Source: Chromobacterium alkanivorans
GTDB lineage: Bacteria > Pseudomonadota > Gammaproteobacteria > Burkholderiales > Chromobacteriaceae
DNA length: 64,000 bases
Reading direction: 5' to 3'
Assembly: GCF_016937655.1 (NCBI RefSeq)
Contig: NZ_JAFHKL010000020.1
Coordinates: 1-64,000 of the forward strand
Made by a program: the position numbers and the translations under genes. Numbering within the stretch: position 1 is the first letter of the stretch; each line of letters starts with the position of its first letter. Shown one piece after another: positions 23,688 through 32,630 of the stretch. The notes under the pieces are model-generated. The model made no database searches. It saw only the letters and a program-made list of their open reading frames with translations, and was not told where the DNA came from.

Positions 23688-24479
23688 ATGCCAGATACCC
23701 AAACCGCCGTGGACACGGTCCCGCAAGAACACGCCATGTCTCCCGAATCCGTGGTGGGTTACCTGCACTCCACGGAGAGCGGGGCCGGGGTGGATGGGCC
23801 TGGCATGCGCTTTGTCTTCTTCACCTCGGGCTGCCAGTTCCGCTGCCTATACTGCCATAACCCGGACACCTGGAAGCTGCACAACGGCCGCCAGGTCACG
23901 GTGGAGCAGGCGATGGCGGAGCTGGAGCCGTATGCGCGTTTTTTGAAGTTCGCCGGCGGCGTGACGGTGTCCGGCGGCGAGCCGCTGATGCAGGACGGTT
24001 TCGTCGGCGCGCTGTTCCGCGAGGCCAAGCGCCGCTTCGGCCTGCACACGGCGCTGGACACCCAGGGCTTTTTGCACGAGCGGGTCAGCGACGAGTGGTT
24101 CGACGCGGTGGACCTGGTGATGCTGGACATCAAGCATTCGGACCCGGAGCGCTATCACGCGCTGACCGGCCAGCCCTTGCAGCCGACGCTGGATTTTGCC
24201 CGTCGCCTGCAACGGCTGGGCAAGAAAATGTGGGTGCGTTACGTGCTGGTGCCGGGTTTGACCGACGGCGACGAGGACATCAGCAGGCTGGCGGAGTTCG
24301 TCGCCGGCCTGGGCAGTGTGGTGGAGCGGGTTGAGGTGTTGCCCTTCCATCAGTTGGGCATGGACAAGTGGCAGAAGCTGGGCATGGAATACCAGTTGGC
24401 GGATACGCCGATTCCCACGCCGGAGCAAGTCAAACGTGCCCGCGAGTTGTTTTCCTGTAAAGGCTTGAAGGTGACTTGA
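23688..24479 (+). CDS. pflA: Pyruvate formate-lyase-activating enzyme
   Basis: 263 aa radical SAM enzyme. The cluster motif is C-Q-F-R-C-L-Y-C (Cys49, 53, 56), followed by H-N-P-D-T-W as in E. coli PflA. Further SAM-binding blocks are G-G-V-T-V-S-G-G-E-P-L and L-D-T-Q-G-F, and a late L-P-F-H-Q-L-G. It abstracts the hydrogen from Gly727 of PflB to make the radical form in anaerobic cells. GGAG lies 9 bases before the ATG. Acetate kinase follows in the same direction after 92 bases, so pflA-ackA-pta may form one FNR-driven operon. Confidence 0.97.
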   Translation: MPDTQTAVDTVPQEHAMSPESVVGYLHSTESGAGVDGPGMRFVFFTSGCQFRCLYCHNPDTWKLHNGRQVTVEQAMAELEPYARFLKFAGGVTVSGGEPLMQDGFVGALFREAKRRFGLHTALDTQGFLHERVSDEWFDAVDLVMLDIKHSDPERYHALTGQPLQPTLDFARRLQRLGKKMWVRYVLVPGLTDGDEDISRLAEFVAGLGSVVERVEVLPFHQLGMDKWQKLGMEYQLADTPIPTPEQVKRARELFSCKGLKVT

Positions 24480-24571
24480 ACGCCTTCCGGCCGGTGGTTT
24501 TTGGCTGGCAGCGTCGCCCGGAGCGGCGCTGCTTGTTTATCGAATTATTTATCATGAATCGCTGATATATT

Positions 24572-25765
24572 ATGACGACATCTTCTGAAATTCTGGTGAT
24601 CAACTGCGGCAGTTCCTCGCTGAAGTTCGCGCTGCTGCCCAAGGGCTCCAGCGAGCCGCTGCTGTCCGGTCTGGCCGAGTGCCTGGGCCTGGCGGATTCG
24701 CGCATCATTTTCAAAACCGCGGAAGGCAAGAAGACGGAGTCGCTGAACGGCGGCAGCCACGCCGAGGCGATGGAAGCGCTGACCCGTTTCATGGGCGAGC
24801 ATGAGTGGCTGGACAGCGTGGTCGCCATCGGCCACCGCATCGTGCACGGCGGCGAGCGCTTCCAGGCGTCCGCGCTGATCACCGACGAAGTGCTGGCCGG
24901 CATCGAAGAATGCTGCGCGCTGGCGCCGCTGCACAACCCGGGCCACCTGGTGGGCATCCGCGCCGCGCAGAAAGCCTTCCCCAAGCTGCCGCAGGTGGTG
25001 GTGTTCGACACCGCCTTCCATCAGACCATGCCCAAGCCGGCCTATATGTACGCCGTGCCGCAGCGCTTCTACAAAGAATACGGCGTGCGCCGCTACGGCA
25101 TGCACGGCACCAGCCACCGCTTCATCGCCGGCGAAACCGTGGCCGAGCTGAAGCTGGACCCGGCCAACCACGGCATCCTGATCGCCCACCTGGGCAACGG
25201 CGCTTCCGCTTCCGCGGTGAAGAACGGCCAGTGCATGGACACCACCATGGGCATGACCCCGCTGGAAGGCCTGATCATGGGCACCCGTTCCGGCGATATC
25301 GACCCGGCCGCGGTGACCTTCATCGCCCGCAAGGAAGGCCTGGATCTGGACGGCATCGACAATCTGCTGAACAAGCAGAGCGGCCTGCTGGGCATTTCCG
25401 GCGTGTCCAGCGACTGTCGCGCTCTGGAAGAAGCGGCGGCGGAAGGCAATGTGGACGCGCAACTGGCGCTGGACATGTTCGCTCACCGTCTGGCCCGTCT
25501 GCTGGGCGGCCTGGCCACCTCGCTGGACCGCATCGACGCGCTGGTGTTCACCGGCGGCATCGGCGAAAACTCCAGCCTGCTGCGTGAAAAAACCCTGAAC
25601 CACATGAAGGTGCTGGGCTTCGCCGTGGACGCGGCCGCCAACGAGCGCGCCGTGCGCGGCAACACCGGCGTGATCAGCCAGCCGGGCAGCACCACCGCGC
25701 TGGTGATGGCCACCAACGAAGAGTGGATGATCGCCAAGGATACCGCCGACCTGGCCGGTATCTGA
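24572..25765 (+). CDS. ackA: Acetate kinase
   Basis: 397 aa, standard length. Converts acetyl phosphate + ADP to acetate + ATP. Family blocks run from the start: V-I-N-C-G-S-S-S-L-K-F-A-L-L, D-T-A-F-H-Q-T-M-P, Y-G-M-H-G-T-S-H, H-L-G-N-G-A-S, G-L-I-M-G-T-R-S-G-D-I-D-P and T-G-G-I-G-E-N-S. The ATG has no clear Shine-Dalgarno, but the N-terminus is family-typical. It sits between pflA and pta and takes the final ATP-yielding step of the acetate branch. Confidence 0.97.
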   Translation: MTTSSEILVINCGSSSLKFALLPKGSSEPLLSGLAECLGLADSRIIFKTAEGKKTESLNGGSHAEAMEALTRFMGEHEWLDSVVAIGHRIVHGGERFQASALITDEVLAGIEECCALAPLHNPGHLVGIRAAQKAFPKLPQVVVFDTAFHQTMPKPAYMYAVPQRFYKEYGVRRYGMHGTSHRFIAGETVAELKLDPANHGILIAHLGNGASASAVKNGQCMDTTMGMTPLEGLIMGTRSGDIDPAAVTFIARKEGLDLDGIDNLLNKQSGLLGISGVSSDCRALEEAAAEGNVDAQLALDMFAHRLARLLGGLATSLDRIDALVFTGGIGENSSLLREKTLNHMKVLGFAVDAAANERAVRGNTGVISQPGSTTALVMATNEEWMIAKDTADLAGI

Positions 25766-25879
25766 TAGGACCTCGCGGCGCAAGCCGCGTCTGTATCGCG
25801 CGGCCGGCGTTCCGTCGGCCGCCGCCTGATTCTGAACGCCGGGCCGCCTTGCGGCGGCGCGCGCGTCGAAAGCAAAACC

Positions 25880-27964
25880 ATGACATCGCAACAACCGAAA
25901 CGAGTGTTTTTCCTGGCTTCCTATGGTTCGGACGCCGGGCTGACCTCCATGACCCTGGGCCTGGTGCACGCGCTGGAGCGCGACGGCATCAAGGTGGGCT
26001 TCGTCAAGCCCATCGCGCAGCCCGCCAGCGTGGGCGCCGAGCTGTCCAGCCACTTCGCCCGTCAGCTGTGCAATATCGACGCGCCGGCGTCCATCCCGTT
26101 TGCCCGCGCTCAAGCCATGCTGCGCGAAGGCGAGCTGGCCACCTTGATGGAAGACGTGGTGCGCCTGGCGGAACAGGCGCGCGACAATCACGACGTGCTG
26201 ATCGTTGAAGGCCTGGTGCCGGACAGCGACGCGCAAACCGCCATCCGCCTGAACGCGGAAATGGCCGGCAGCCTGTCCGCCGAACTGCTGCTGGTGCTGT
26301 CCGGCGCCGGCCGCGGCGCGCGCGACATCGCCGAATGCGTGCAACTGGTGCAGCGCCAGTTCGGCGCCGACGGCAACGGCAAACTGGCCGGCCTGCTGCT
26401 GAACCGCGGCGCGGAGTGCGGCAATCTGGCCGGCCTGCGCGCGGAGCTGGCGGAGCAGGGCTGCGCCACGCCGCTGCTGGGCTGCGTGCCTTACGACGCC
26501 AAGCTGGACGCGCCGCGCGTGCTGGACGTGGTCAGCGCGCTGGGTTTGAAGATCGAACACGCCGGCCAGATCGAGCAAGCGCGCATGCGCGAAACCGTGG
26601 TGGCGGCCCGCACCGTCGAGAAAATGGCCGAACGCCTGCTGCCGGGCACCCTGGTGGTGACGCCGGGCGACCGCAGCGACGTGGTGCTGGCCACCTCGTT
26701 GGCCATGCTGCGCGGCGTGCCGCTGGCCGGCCTGCTGCTGACCTGCGGCGAACCGGTGTCCGGCAGCATCCTGCCGCTGATCCAGTCCGCGCGCCAAGCC
26801 GGCCTGACCATTCTGTCCACCGAGCGTGACACCTATGAGACCAGCACCATGCTGGCCAATCTGGACCGTCACGTGGCGATGGAAGACGCCGAGCGCATGC
26901 AGGCGATGATCGACTTCGTGGCCGAGCGCATCGACACCGCGGTGCTGGTGCAGAAGATCGGCGAGCCGCGCGAAGTGCGCCTGCCGCCGCCGGCCTTCCG
27001 CCATCGCCTGATCGAGAGCGCGCGCCGCTCGCAAAAGCGCATCGTGCTGCCGGAAGGCGACGAGCCGCGCACCATCCAGGCCGCCGCCATCTGCCACGAG
27101 AAGGGCATCGCCCGCTGCGTGCTGATCGGCGAACCGGAGCGCATCCGCCAGGTGGCGGAAGCCCAGGGCGTGACCCTGCCGGCCGACATTGAAATCCTGG
27201 CCCCGAAAGAGGCCGCCGGCCGCTACGTGGCGCCGATGATGGAGATGCGCAAGAGCAAGGGCCTGACCGCGCCGCAGGCGGCGGAACAGCTGGAAGACAG
27301 CGTGGTGATCGGCACCATGATGCTGGCCTTGAACGAGGTGGACGGCCTGGTGTCCGGCGCGGTGCACACCACCGCCAACACCATCCGTCCGGCGCTGCAA
27401 CTGATCAAGACCGCGCCGGGCGCGAGCATCGTGTCCAGCATCTTCTTCATGCTGATGCCGGATCAGGTGCTGGTGTACGGCGACTGCGCGGTGAACCCGG
27501 ACCCGAACGCGGAACAGCTGGCCGATATCGCCATCCAGTCCGCCGATTCCGCCCGCGCCTTCGGCCTGAGCCCGCGCGTGGCGATGATCTCTTACTCCAC
27601 CGGCACTTCCGGCAGCGGTTCGGACGTGGAGAAAGTGCGCGAAGCCACCCGCATCGCCAAGGAAAAGCGTCCGGACCTGATGATAGACGGCCCGATGCAG
27701 TACGACGCCGCCAGCGTGGAGTCCGTAGGCCGTCAGAAGGCGCCGGACAGCGAAGTGGCAGGCCGCGCCAACGTGTTCGTGTTCCCGGACCTGAACACCG
27801 GCAACACCACTTACAAGGCGGTGCAGCGCTCCGCCGGCGTGGTGTCGGTGGGCCCGATGCTGCAAGGCCTGCGCAAGCCGGTCAACGATCTGTCGCGCGG
27901 CGCGCTGGTGGACGATATCGTTTACACCATCGCTCTGACCGCGATCCAGGCGGACGCGCAGTAA
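25880..27964 (+). CDS. pta: Phosphate acetyltransferase
   Basis: 694 aa, the long three-domain type. An N-terminal BioD-like P-loop relative (about 1-220, F-F-L-A-S-Y-G-S-D-A-G-L) is followed by a DRTGG domain (about 225-350, L-V-V-T-P-G-D-R-S-D-V) and the catalytic PTA domain (about 370-690, R-I-V-L-P-E-G-D-E-P-R-T, Y-S-T-G-T-S-G-S-G, P-D-L-N-T-G-N-T-T-Y-K). Converts acetyl-CoA + phosphate to acetyl phosphate. It is 115 bases downstream of ackA, with GC-rich hairpins in the gap. A hairpin follows its stop. Confidence 0.97.
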   Translation: MTSQQPKRVFFLASYGSDAGLTSMTLGLVHALERDGIKVGFVKPIAQPASVGAELSSHFARQLCNIDAPASIPFARAQAMLREGELATLMEDVVRLAEQARDNHDVLIVEGLVPDSDAQTAIRLNAEMAGSLSAELLLVLSGAGRGARDIAECVQLVQRQFGADGNGKLAGLLLNRGAECGNLAGLRAELAEQGCATPLLGCVPYDAKLDAPRVLDVVSALGLKIEHAGQIEQARMRETVVAARTVEKMAERLLPGTLVVTPGDRSDVVLATSLAMLRGVPLAGLLLTCGEPVSGSILPLIQSARQAGLTILSTERDTYETSTMLANLDRHVAMEDAERMQAMIDFVAERIDTAVLVQKIGEPREVRLPPPAFRHRLIESARRSQKRIVLPEGDEPRTIQAAAICHEKGIARCVLIGEPERIRQVAEAQGVTLPADIEILAPKEAAGRYVAPMMEMRKSKGLTAPQAAEQLEDSVVIGTMMLALNEVDGLVSGAVHTTANTIRPALQLIKTAPGASIVSSIFFMLMPDQVLVYGDCAVNPDPNAEQLADIAIQSADSARAFGLSPRVAMISYSTGTSGSGSDVEKVREATRIAKEKRPDLMIDGPMQYDAASVESVGRQKAPDSEVAGRANVFVFPDLNTGNTTYKAVQRSAGVVSVGPMLQGLRKPVNDLSRGALVDDIVYTIALTAIQADAQ

Positions 27965-27988
27965 GCTGCAAGAGCGCTTGAGCTGAAA

Positions 27989-28020
27989 ACAGCCCCCGGA
28001 GCGAAAGCGCCGGGGGCTGT
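27989..28020 (+). terminator. Hairpin after pta
   Basis: ACAGCCCCCGG / CCGGGGGCTGT 11-bp stem with a 10-base loop, followed by TGTCTT. Likely ends the pflA-ackA-pta transcript and, in reverse, the convergent gene at 28039. Confidence 0.75.
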
Positions 28021-28038
28021 TGTCTTATGCGGCCTTGT

Positions 28039-29157
28039 TTAGTGGCGTGGTGCGGCGATGGGGCGCGTCAGCGCCACCCATTGCTCGGAAGCGGGGGAGC
28101 CAGCCAGTTCCACGCCGTCGTCGGCGAAATACACTTTGGAGACTTTGCCGTCGAACAGCTCGGGCTGACGCAGCACGGAGCGGACTTCGGAGTAGGTGAT
28201 CGGCTCGTAGCTGTGCTGGAAGCGGCGCTGCTGTTCTTGCCAGGGCTTTTGCCGTATCGCTTCAAGGTTCATTTTGCCGCGGCCAGCGTCGTTCCAGGCA
28301 AAGGCGATTTCCGCGCCTTGTTTGGCGAAGAACTCCAGGCCTAGTTTGCTGGAGTTGCGGAAGAAATGCTTGATGAACAGTTCGGACAGGTCCAGCAGGT
28401 CGCGCTGTTCCAGCGTGCGCTTGCCGAGCGCGGCGGCGACGTCGTCGGCGTTTTTGCAGCCGCAGGCGTGCACCAGATAGAGCAAGGTGTTGACCGTGGT
28501 TTCCGTGCGGCAGCCGCCGCTGGTGTTTTTCAGCACAAAGCGGGTGGCCACGGCGGAGCGCTCCGTCGGCGGCACGTCGGCCAGCAACGCGTTGAGCCGG
28601 ACAAACGGGTCCAGCCGCGTGTGATGGGCGCCCAGGTAGTCGGCCCAGGCCTGGAGAATGGGGGCGGCCGGCTGCGGCGCGCGCTTGACCAGCTTGCCGG
28701 CGGCGGCGTCGCTGATGTGGCGGCTGAATTCCTGGATCAGCTTGCGGGGCGAGATGCTATACATGGCGTCGTCGCGGCTGTAATGGACGATGTCCAGCTG
28801 CTTATTGTAATTGGCGATGGTGGCGACGTTTTGCATGTCCAGTTCGCCGCGCACGAAACGGGACAGCTGCATTTGCGCGTGACTCAGGCCGTACAGCGCC
28901 ACCGCTTGGTCCTGACGCGCAGGGGAGGCGTTGACCTCGCCGTTGGCCACCCGGAACAACAGCGACTGGAAACGGGCTTGCTGCGGCACGGGCCCTTGCG
29001 TGGTTTGCGGGCGGTCCGGCGCGGCGGCGCAGCGATTCGAGGCGCTGGCCAACTGCCGGCCCAGGCCCAGTTGTGGCTGAGCGGCGGCGCGGGCAGTCGG
29101 CAAGGCCGCGGGAGCGGTGAGAGAGCGGATGCCGCTTTGGGCGGTAATGTTTGGCAT
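28039..29157 (-). CDS. Uncharacterised protein, possible type III effector
   Basis: 372 aa from the ATG at 29157; the longer frame begins at a TTG. There is no signal peptide or membrane segment. Residues about 15-65 are low-complexity, rich in Ala, Pro, Gln and Arg, as in the secretion leaders of many type III effectors. The body starts near residue 60 and includes N-Y-N-K-Q-L-D-I-V-H-Y-S-R-D-D-A-M-Y-S-I-S-P-R-K, a cysteine pair C-R-T-E-T-T ... C-G-C, and F-I-K-H-F-F-R-N-S-S-K-L-G-L-E-F-F. I cannot assign a fold. The gene is monocistronic with an AT-rich promoter region upstream. The effector idea rests on composition only. Confidence 0.6.
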   Translation of the reverse strand: MPNITAQSGIRSLTAPAALPTARAAAQPQLGLGRQLASASNRCAAAPDRPQTTQGPVPQQARFQSLLFRVANGEVNASPARQDQAVALYGLSHAQMQLSRFVRGELDMQNVATIANYNKQLDIVHYSRDDAMYSISPRKLIQEFSRHISDAAAGKLVKRAPQPAAPILQAWADYLGAHHTRLDPFVRLNALLADVPPTERSAVATRFVLKNTSGGCRTETTVNTLLYLVHACGCKNADDVAAALGKRTLEQRDLLDLSELFIKHFFRNSSKLGLEFFAKQGAEIAFAWNDAGRGKMNLEAIRQKPWQEQQRRFQHSYEPITYSEVRSVLRQPELFDGKVSKVYFADDGVELAGSPASEQWVALTRPIAAPRH

Positions 29158-29384
29158 GGGGTCGGCTTTCAAGTGGAAGGCATGGAGTGATTTGACCCCG
29201 CTACTGTCGTCAAAAAGCCGGATCGCGGCTTGCAGAATTCACTCAGTGCGCCGTCCGCGCTCATTGCGACAGCTTTGCACGGCGTTGTCGTTTTTTTGCC
29301 GTAGATCAATGCAGATGGGATTGTGTTATAATCAGGGCGAGGTTGAACTTCCGATAAACACTTAATTAGAAAGGGAACCTGCTT

Positions 29385-29789
29385 ATGCTGAGCCTGTTTT
29401 TGATTACTGTTTTTCTGATTATCAGTCTGGTTCATTGCTATTGGGCGCTGGGCGGCACCGTCGGCATGGACGCGGCCGTGCCCGAGGTGGACGGCAAGCC
29501 CTTGTTCCAACCCACCCGCGCCGGCACCTTCGCCGTGGCCGGGCTGTTGGCCTTGTCGGCGCTGGCTGTTGCGCTGCATGGCCATCTGACCCGTTTCTGG
29601 CAAATGGAAACCGTGCGCTGGGGCTTGCTGGCGCTGGCTGTCGCGCTGCTGTTGCGCGGCATCGGCGAATTCCGCTACGTCGGCTTGTTCAAGAGCGTGC
29701 GCGGCAGCCGCTTCGCCCGCAACGACACCCGTTTCTATTCCCCTTTGTGTCTGTTGCTGGGCAGCTTGTTGCTGATCCTCGCCTGGTAA
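29385..29789 (+). CDS. DUF3995 small membrane protein
   Basis: 134 aa with four hydrophobic segments (about 3-22, 48-68, 80-97, 117-134). The start S-L-V-H-C-Y-W-A-L-G-G and the later R-G-I-G-E-F-R-Y-V-G-L-F-K are the conserved blocks of the DUF3995 inner-membrane family. AAGGGA precedes the ATG. Role unknown; it stands alone and is followed by repeat copy R2. Confidence 0.85.
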   Translation: MLSLFLITVFLIISLVHCYWALGGTVGMDAAVPEVDGKPLFQPTRAGTFAVAGLLALSALAVALHGHLTRFWQMETVRWGLLALAVALLLRGIGEFRYVGLFKSVRGSRFARNDTRFYSPLCLLLGSLLLILAW

Positions 29790-29830
29790 ACCTCCTGAAG
29801 CGGGCGGCAAGCCGCCCGCTGTCCTCGTTA

Positions 29831-29970
29831 GAACCTGTTTACGATCTGCTGCGCGTTGGCGATACGGCGTTGAAAACGCCTTCGAAATGCTCATGTACCA
29901 CTTGTACATTCCGCTTTCTCAGCCGTTTTCGCCTTGTCTCGCCTTAGCTCGCGAGATCGTAAACACGTTC
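29831..29970 (+). repeat. MITE-like repeat, copy R2
   Basis: 140 bp. The ends AGAACCTGTTTACGATCT and AGATCGTAAACACGTTCT are inverted repeats with one mismatch in 18. The interior holds ATGCTCATGTACCA and TGTACATTCCGC. Its right end touches the stop codon of the sphingomyelinase gene, in a convergent gap. Confidence 0.9.
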
Positions 29971-31491
29971 TTAGCGCTTGTTGTTCTGCGCGTAAATCAA
30001 TTGCGCCTTCCAATCCAGCCGCTGCGGCTGGCGCGGCATGCTGACGCGGAAGCGCTCGCGCGGGCCGACGCCGGGCTGCCATAGATAGAGCTGCCCGTCG
30101 TGGGCGCCGCCGTTCCAGGCGGTCAGATAGTAATCGCTCTGCCGCGCCCAATCCTTGAAGCTGACGATGTCGCCGTCCCGCAGGCAGCCGTCCGGCCGGT
30201 CTTGAATCTGCAGCCGCAGTTCCGTCGACGCGTTGAGAGGGCCCTGCTTGGTGTAATAGGCGTATTGATTGGCGTCCAGGCCGCCCCACCAGGTCCAGAA
30301 CCAGCCGGGGCGGTCGGCGCGCTCCACCCGCAGGTAGTCGCCGGAACGCAGGCAGCCGTTGTCGCGCATGGCGAAGTTGTTGGACAGGTTGAAGCGGGCG
30401 GCGGGGCCATCGCCGGGGCCGGTCTTCAGCCAGCCGTCGTTGGCGGCGGCGCTTTGCAGCCATTGGCCGTTGCCCAGGTTTTGCAGGCCCAGCTGGCGGT
30501 AGCTGCCGGCCTGGTCGGTATAGGACTGGGTGGGGGTGGCGGCGTCGGCCCAGGCGAAGGCCTGCACCGGGTAGTGGTCGCTGTAGTCGGTGTAGGCGTA
30601 GGTGTGCTTGCCTACGGATTGCACCGTCCACTGCGGCGATGGCGCGTCCAGCGCCAGATTGTGCCAGGCAGACGGCTGGCGGTGGGTCTTCAGCGTCAGG
30701 ATGTAGTCCAGGTACTCCGGCGCGTCGCCGCCGCGCACGCCGTAGCGTTCCAGCGCCAGACCGTTGCGCGCGGTGTCGAAGCTGTCGGCGACGCCGGCGT
30801 AGCGCGGCTCGCTGGCTTGCAGGATGTCCAGCATCGCGCGGTATTCCGCCGGCTTGCGGCGGTCCACGTTCATGTCGCCGGCAATCAACACCACTTCGTC
30901 CTTGGGCAGTTGCCGCGCGCGCAGCCAGTCGGCGATTTCGCGCAGCTGGGCCTGGCGCACCGCCGCGTGGTCCTTGCAGCCGCCGTCTTCCGATTGCAGG
31001 TGGGCGCCCAGCACATGGTAGTACCGGCCGCCCGCTTGCAGCTTGACGTAGGCGAAGCCCTTGAGCGCGTATTGCTCCCAGCTGCAGCCGGCGGTGCGGA
31101 ACAGATACTGCCGCTTTTCCACGATGGGCCAGCGGCTGACGATGGCGACGCCGCCGTCTTCCGGCTTGGCGCCGTTCCAGCCTTCGGTGCCATCCCAGCC
31201 GCTTTGGCTGCGGCCTATCACCGGGGTTTGGTGCGGGAAGCGAGCTTTCAGTCCTTGCAGCAGCGCTTCGGAGCTGCTGTTGTCTTGCAGCTCCTGAAAC
31301 ACCGCCACGTCCTGGTTTTGCAGGACGGGGGCGGCGGCGATCAGCCGCGCGCGTTGTTCCTGGCCGTAGTTGGGGTAGAGCGACTGCGGCAGCAACATGG
31401 CGTTCCAGGTGGTCAGCCTGAGGTCGTCGGGATAGGCGGCGAGGGCGGGGGCGGCCAGCAGTGTAGCGCAAAGTGCCAGGCAAGCTTTCAT
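29971..31491 (-). CDS. Secreted sphingomyelin phosphodiesterase (neutral sphingomyelinase)
   Basis: 506 aa from the second of two adjacent ATGs, which leaves 5 bases after GGAG. Signal peptide 1 to about 18 (A-L-A-A). The DNase I-like phosphodiesterase domain (about 20-315) shows the metal and catalytic residues: N in T-T-W-N-A-M, E in V-F-Q-E-L-Q-D, H in G-A-H-L-Q-S-E-D, D-x-N in A-G-D-M-N-V-D and the final D-H in Y-S-D-H-Y-P-V. A C-terminal domain (about 320-500) rich in Trp and Gly, with C-L-R-S/D-G-D repeats, may bind lipid or glycan. It cleaves sphingomyelin to ceramide and phosphocholine. A host-directed toxin or nutrient role is likely. Confidence 0.85.
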   Translation of the reverse strand: MKACLALCATLLAAPALAAYPDDLRLTTWNAMLLPQSLYPNYGQEQRARLIAAAPVLQNQDVAVFQELQDNSSSEALLQGLKARFPHQTPVIGRSQSGWDGTEGWNGAKPEDGGVAIVSRWPIVEKRQYLFRTAGCSWEQYALKGFAYVKLQAGGRYYHVLGAHLQSEDGGCKDHAAVRQAQLREIADWLRARQLPKDEVVLIAGDMNVDRRKPAEYRAMLDILQASEPRYAGVADSFDTARNGLALERYGVRGGDAPEYLDYILTLKTHRQPSAWHNLALDAPSPQWTVQSVGKHTYAYTDYSDHYPVQAFAWADAATPTQSYTDQAGSYRQLGLQNLGNGQWLQSAAANDGWLKTGPGDGPAARFNLSNNFAMRDNGCLRSGDYLRVERADRPGWFWTWWGGLDANQYAYYTKQGPLNASTELRLQIQDRPDGCLRDGDIVSFKDWARQSDYYLTAWNGGAHDGQLYLWQPGVGPRERFRVSMPRQPQRLDWKAQLIYAQNNKR

Positions 31492-31829
31492 CATGTCTCC
31501 GAGGGGTGTGGGAGCGCAAAGCTTGAATGGCCTTGTTTGCGGAATTGCTATGTCATTTAAATTTGATCTGGCGTAGAATGGCGGCTGCGCCGGCCATGCT
31601 GGCGTCCGTCCGTTTCAGCGGACGCGAGTCTTCCCCCTTTTCCCGATAGGAGCGCGCCGGAATGAAGCTGTAATGCCCGTCACTCGTTTGCCCAGCCTGG
31701 GCCGTTTGCCGCATTGCCGTTTCGTTTTGTCGTCCGCTTCGTCTTTGCCCCTTCGCGGGGCCGTCCGTTTCGCTATGGACGCGGCTTTGGCTGGGTGTTT
31801 CCTTCTCTCTGAACAGAACAGGACTTCCC
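31492..31829. other. Long leader upstream of a methyltransferase gene
   Basis: 338 bases without a credible gene. It contains GCGTCCG...CGGACGC (31602-31625) and a GCCCC-TTCG-CGGGGC hairpin (31747-31761), with several CCGTTTCG-like repeats. The structures could form an RNA leader. No known riboswitch class was recognised. Confidence 0.35.
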
Positions 31830-32630
31830 ATGTCGGTACATGCTTCCCTTAACGTTTTTTCACATAACCAGGCCGCCTGGGACCGCCAGGCCGAGCAGGC
31901 CGGCCCGTGGTCGCAGCCGGTGGACGCCGCCGCCATCGCCGCGGCGCGCGCGGGCGAGCATCAGGCGCGGCTGACGCCTGGGCCGCTGCCGGCCGGCTGG
32001 CTGGATCAGGCGGCGGGCTGGCGCATTCTGTGCCTGGCCAGCGGCGGCGGTCAGCAAGGCCCGCTATTGGCGGCGGCCGGCGCCGAGGTCACGGTGTTCG
32101 ACGCCTCCGAGCAGCAGCTGGAGCGCGACCGTCTGGTGGCGCGGCGCGAAGGGCTGACGCTGAGGACCGAGCAGGGCGATATGCGCGACCTGTCGCGCTT
32201 CGCCGACGCCGGCTTCGATTGCGTGTTTCACCCGATTTCCAATCTCTACGTGCCGGACGTGCGTCCGGTGTGGCGCGAGTGCTTCCGGGTGCTGCGTCCG
32301 GGCGGACGCTTGCTGAGTAGCTTTTTCAATCCGGCGGCCTTCATCGGCGACCGCGATCCTGAGCTTGCGCGCCAGGGCCTGATCCGGCCGCGTTATCCGG
32401 CCCCGTATTCCGATCTGCGCGATCTGGGACCGGAAGCGCTGGCGGCCAAGCGGGCCGGCGGCGAGGCGTTGGTGTTCGGCCACAGCCTGGCCGAGCAGAT
32501 AGGCGGCCAACTGGAGGCCGGCTTCTTGCTGGCCGGCTTCCACGAGGAGATGCAGCCGACGCCGCGCTTCGTCATCGACGGCTATCTGCCGGCCTTCATC
32601 GCCACTTGGGCGAGCAAGCCGGGGGCTTAG
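31830..32630 (+). CDS. Class I SAM-dependent methyltransferase
   Basis: 266 aa. The SAM site is a variant motif I, R-I-L-C-L-A-S-G-G-G-Q-Q-G (about 65-77), followed by the acidic loop V-T-V-F-D-A-S and motif post-I G-D-M-R-D-L-S-R-F. The late F-R-V-L-R-P-G-G-R-L-L is the conserved beta4-beta5 region. It resembles small-molecule methyltransferases; the substrate cannot be inferred. Its stop codon overlaps the stop of the convergent second methyltransferase by 4 bases. Both belong to the same fold class but are not close copies. Confidence 0.88.
   Translation: MSVHASLNVFSHNQAAWDRQAEQAGPWSQPVDAAAIAAARAGEHQARLTPGPLPAGWLDQAAGWRILCLASGGGQQGPLLAAAGAEVTVFDASEQQLERDRLVARREGLTLRTEQGDMRDLSRFADAGFDCVFHPISNLYVPDVRPVWRECFRVLRPGGRLLSSFFNPAAFIGDRDPELARQGLIRPRYPAPYSDLRDLGPEALAAKRAGGEALVFGHSLAEQIGGQLEAGFLLAGFHEEMQPTPRFVIDGYLPAFIATWASKPGA

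Noticed and set aside
24545..27865. 1106-codon open frame antisense to ackA-pta
   Set aside because: A mirror of strong third-position GC in two real enzymes; His/Gln/Arg-rich translation without family motifs or start signals. The same applies to 5281-6765 (+), 10078-12618 (-), 36780-40145 (-) and 40204-43191 (-).
29169..29909. Open frames that begin inside the MITE-like repeats (M-Y-K-W-Y-M..., M-L-M-Y-H-L-Y-I-P-L...)
   Set aside because: Recurring peptide starts come from the repeat sequence itself and run into unrelated antisense DNA; not a gene family.
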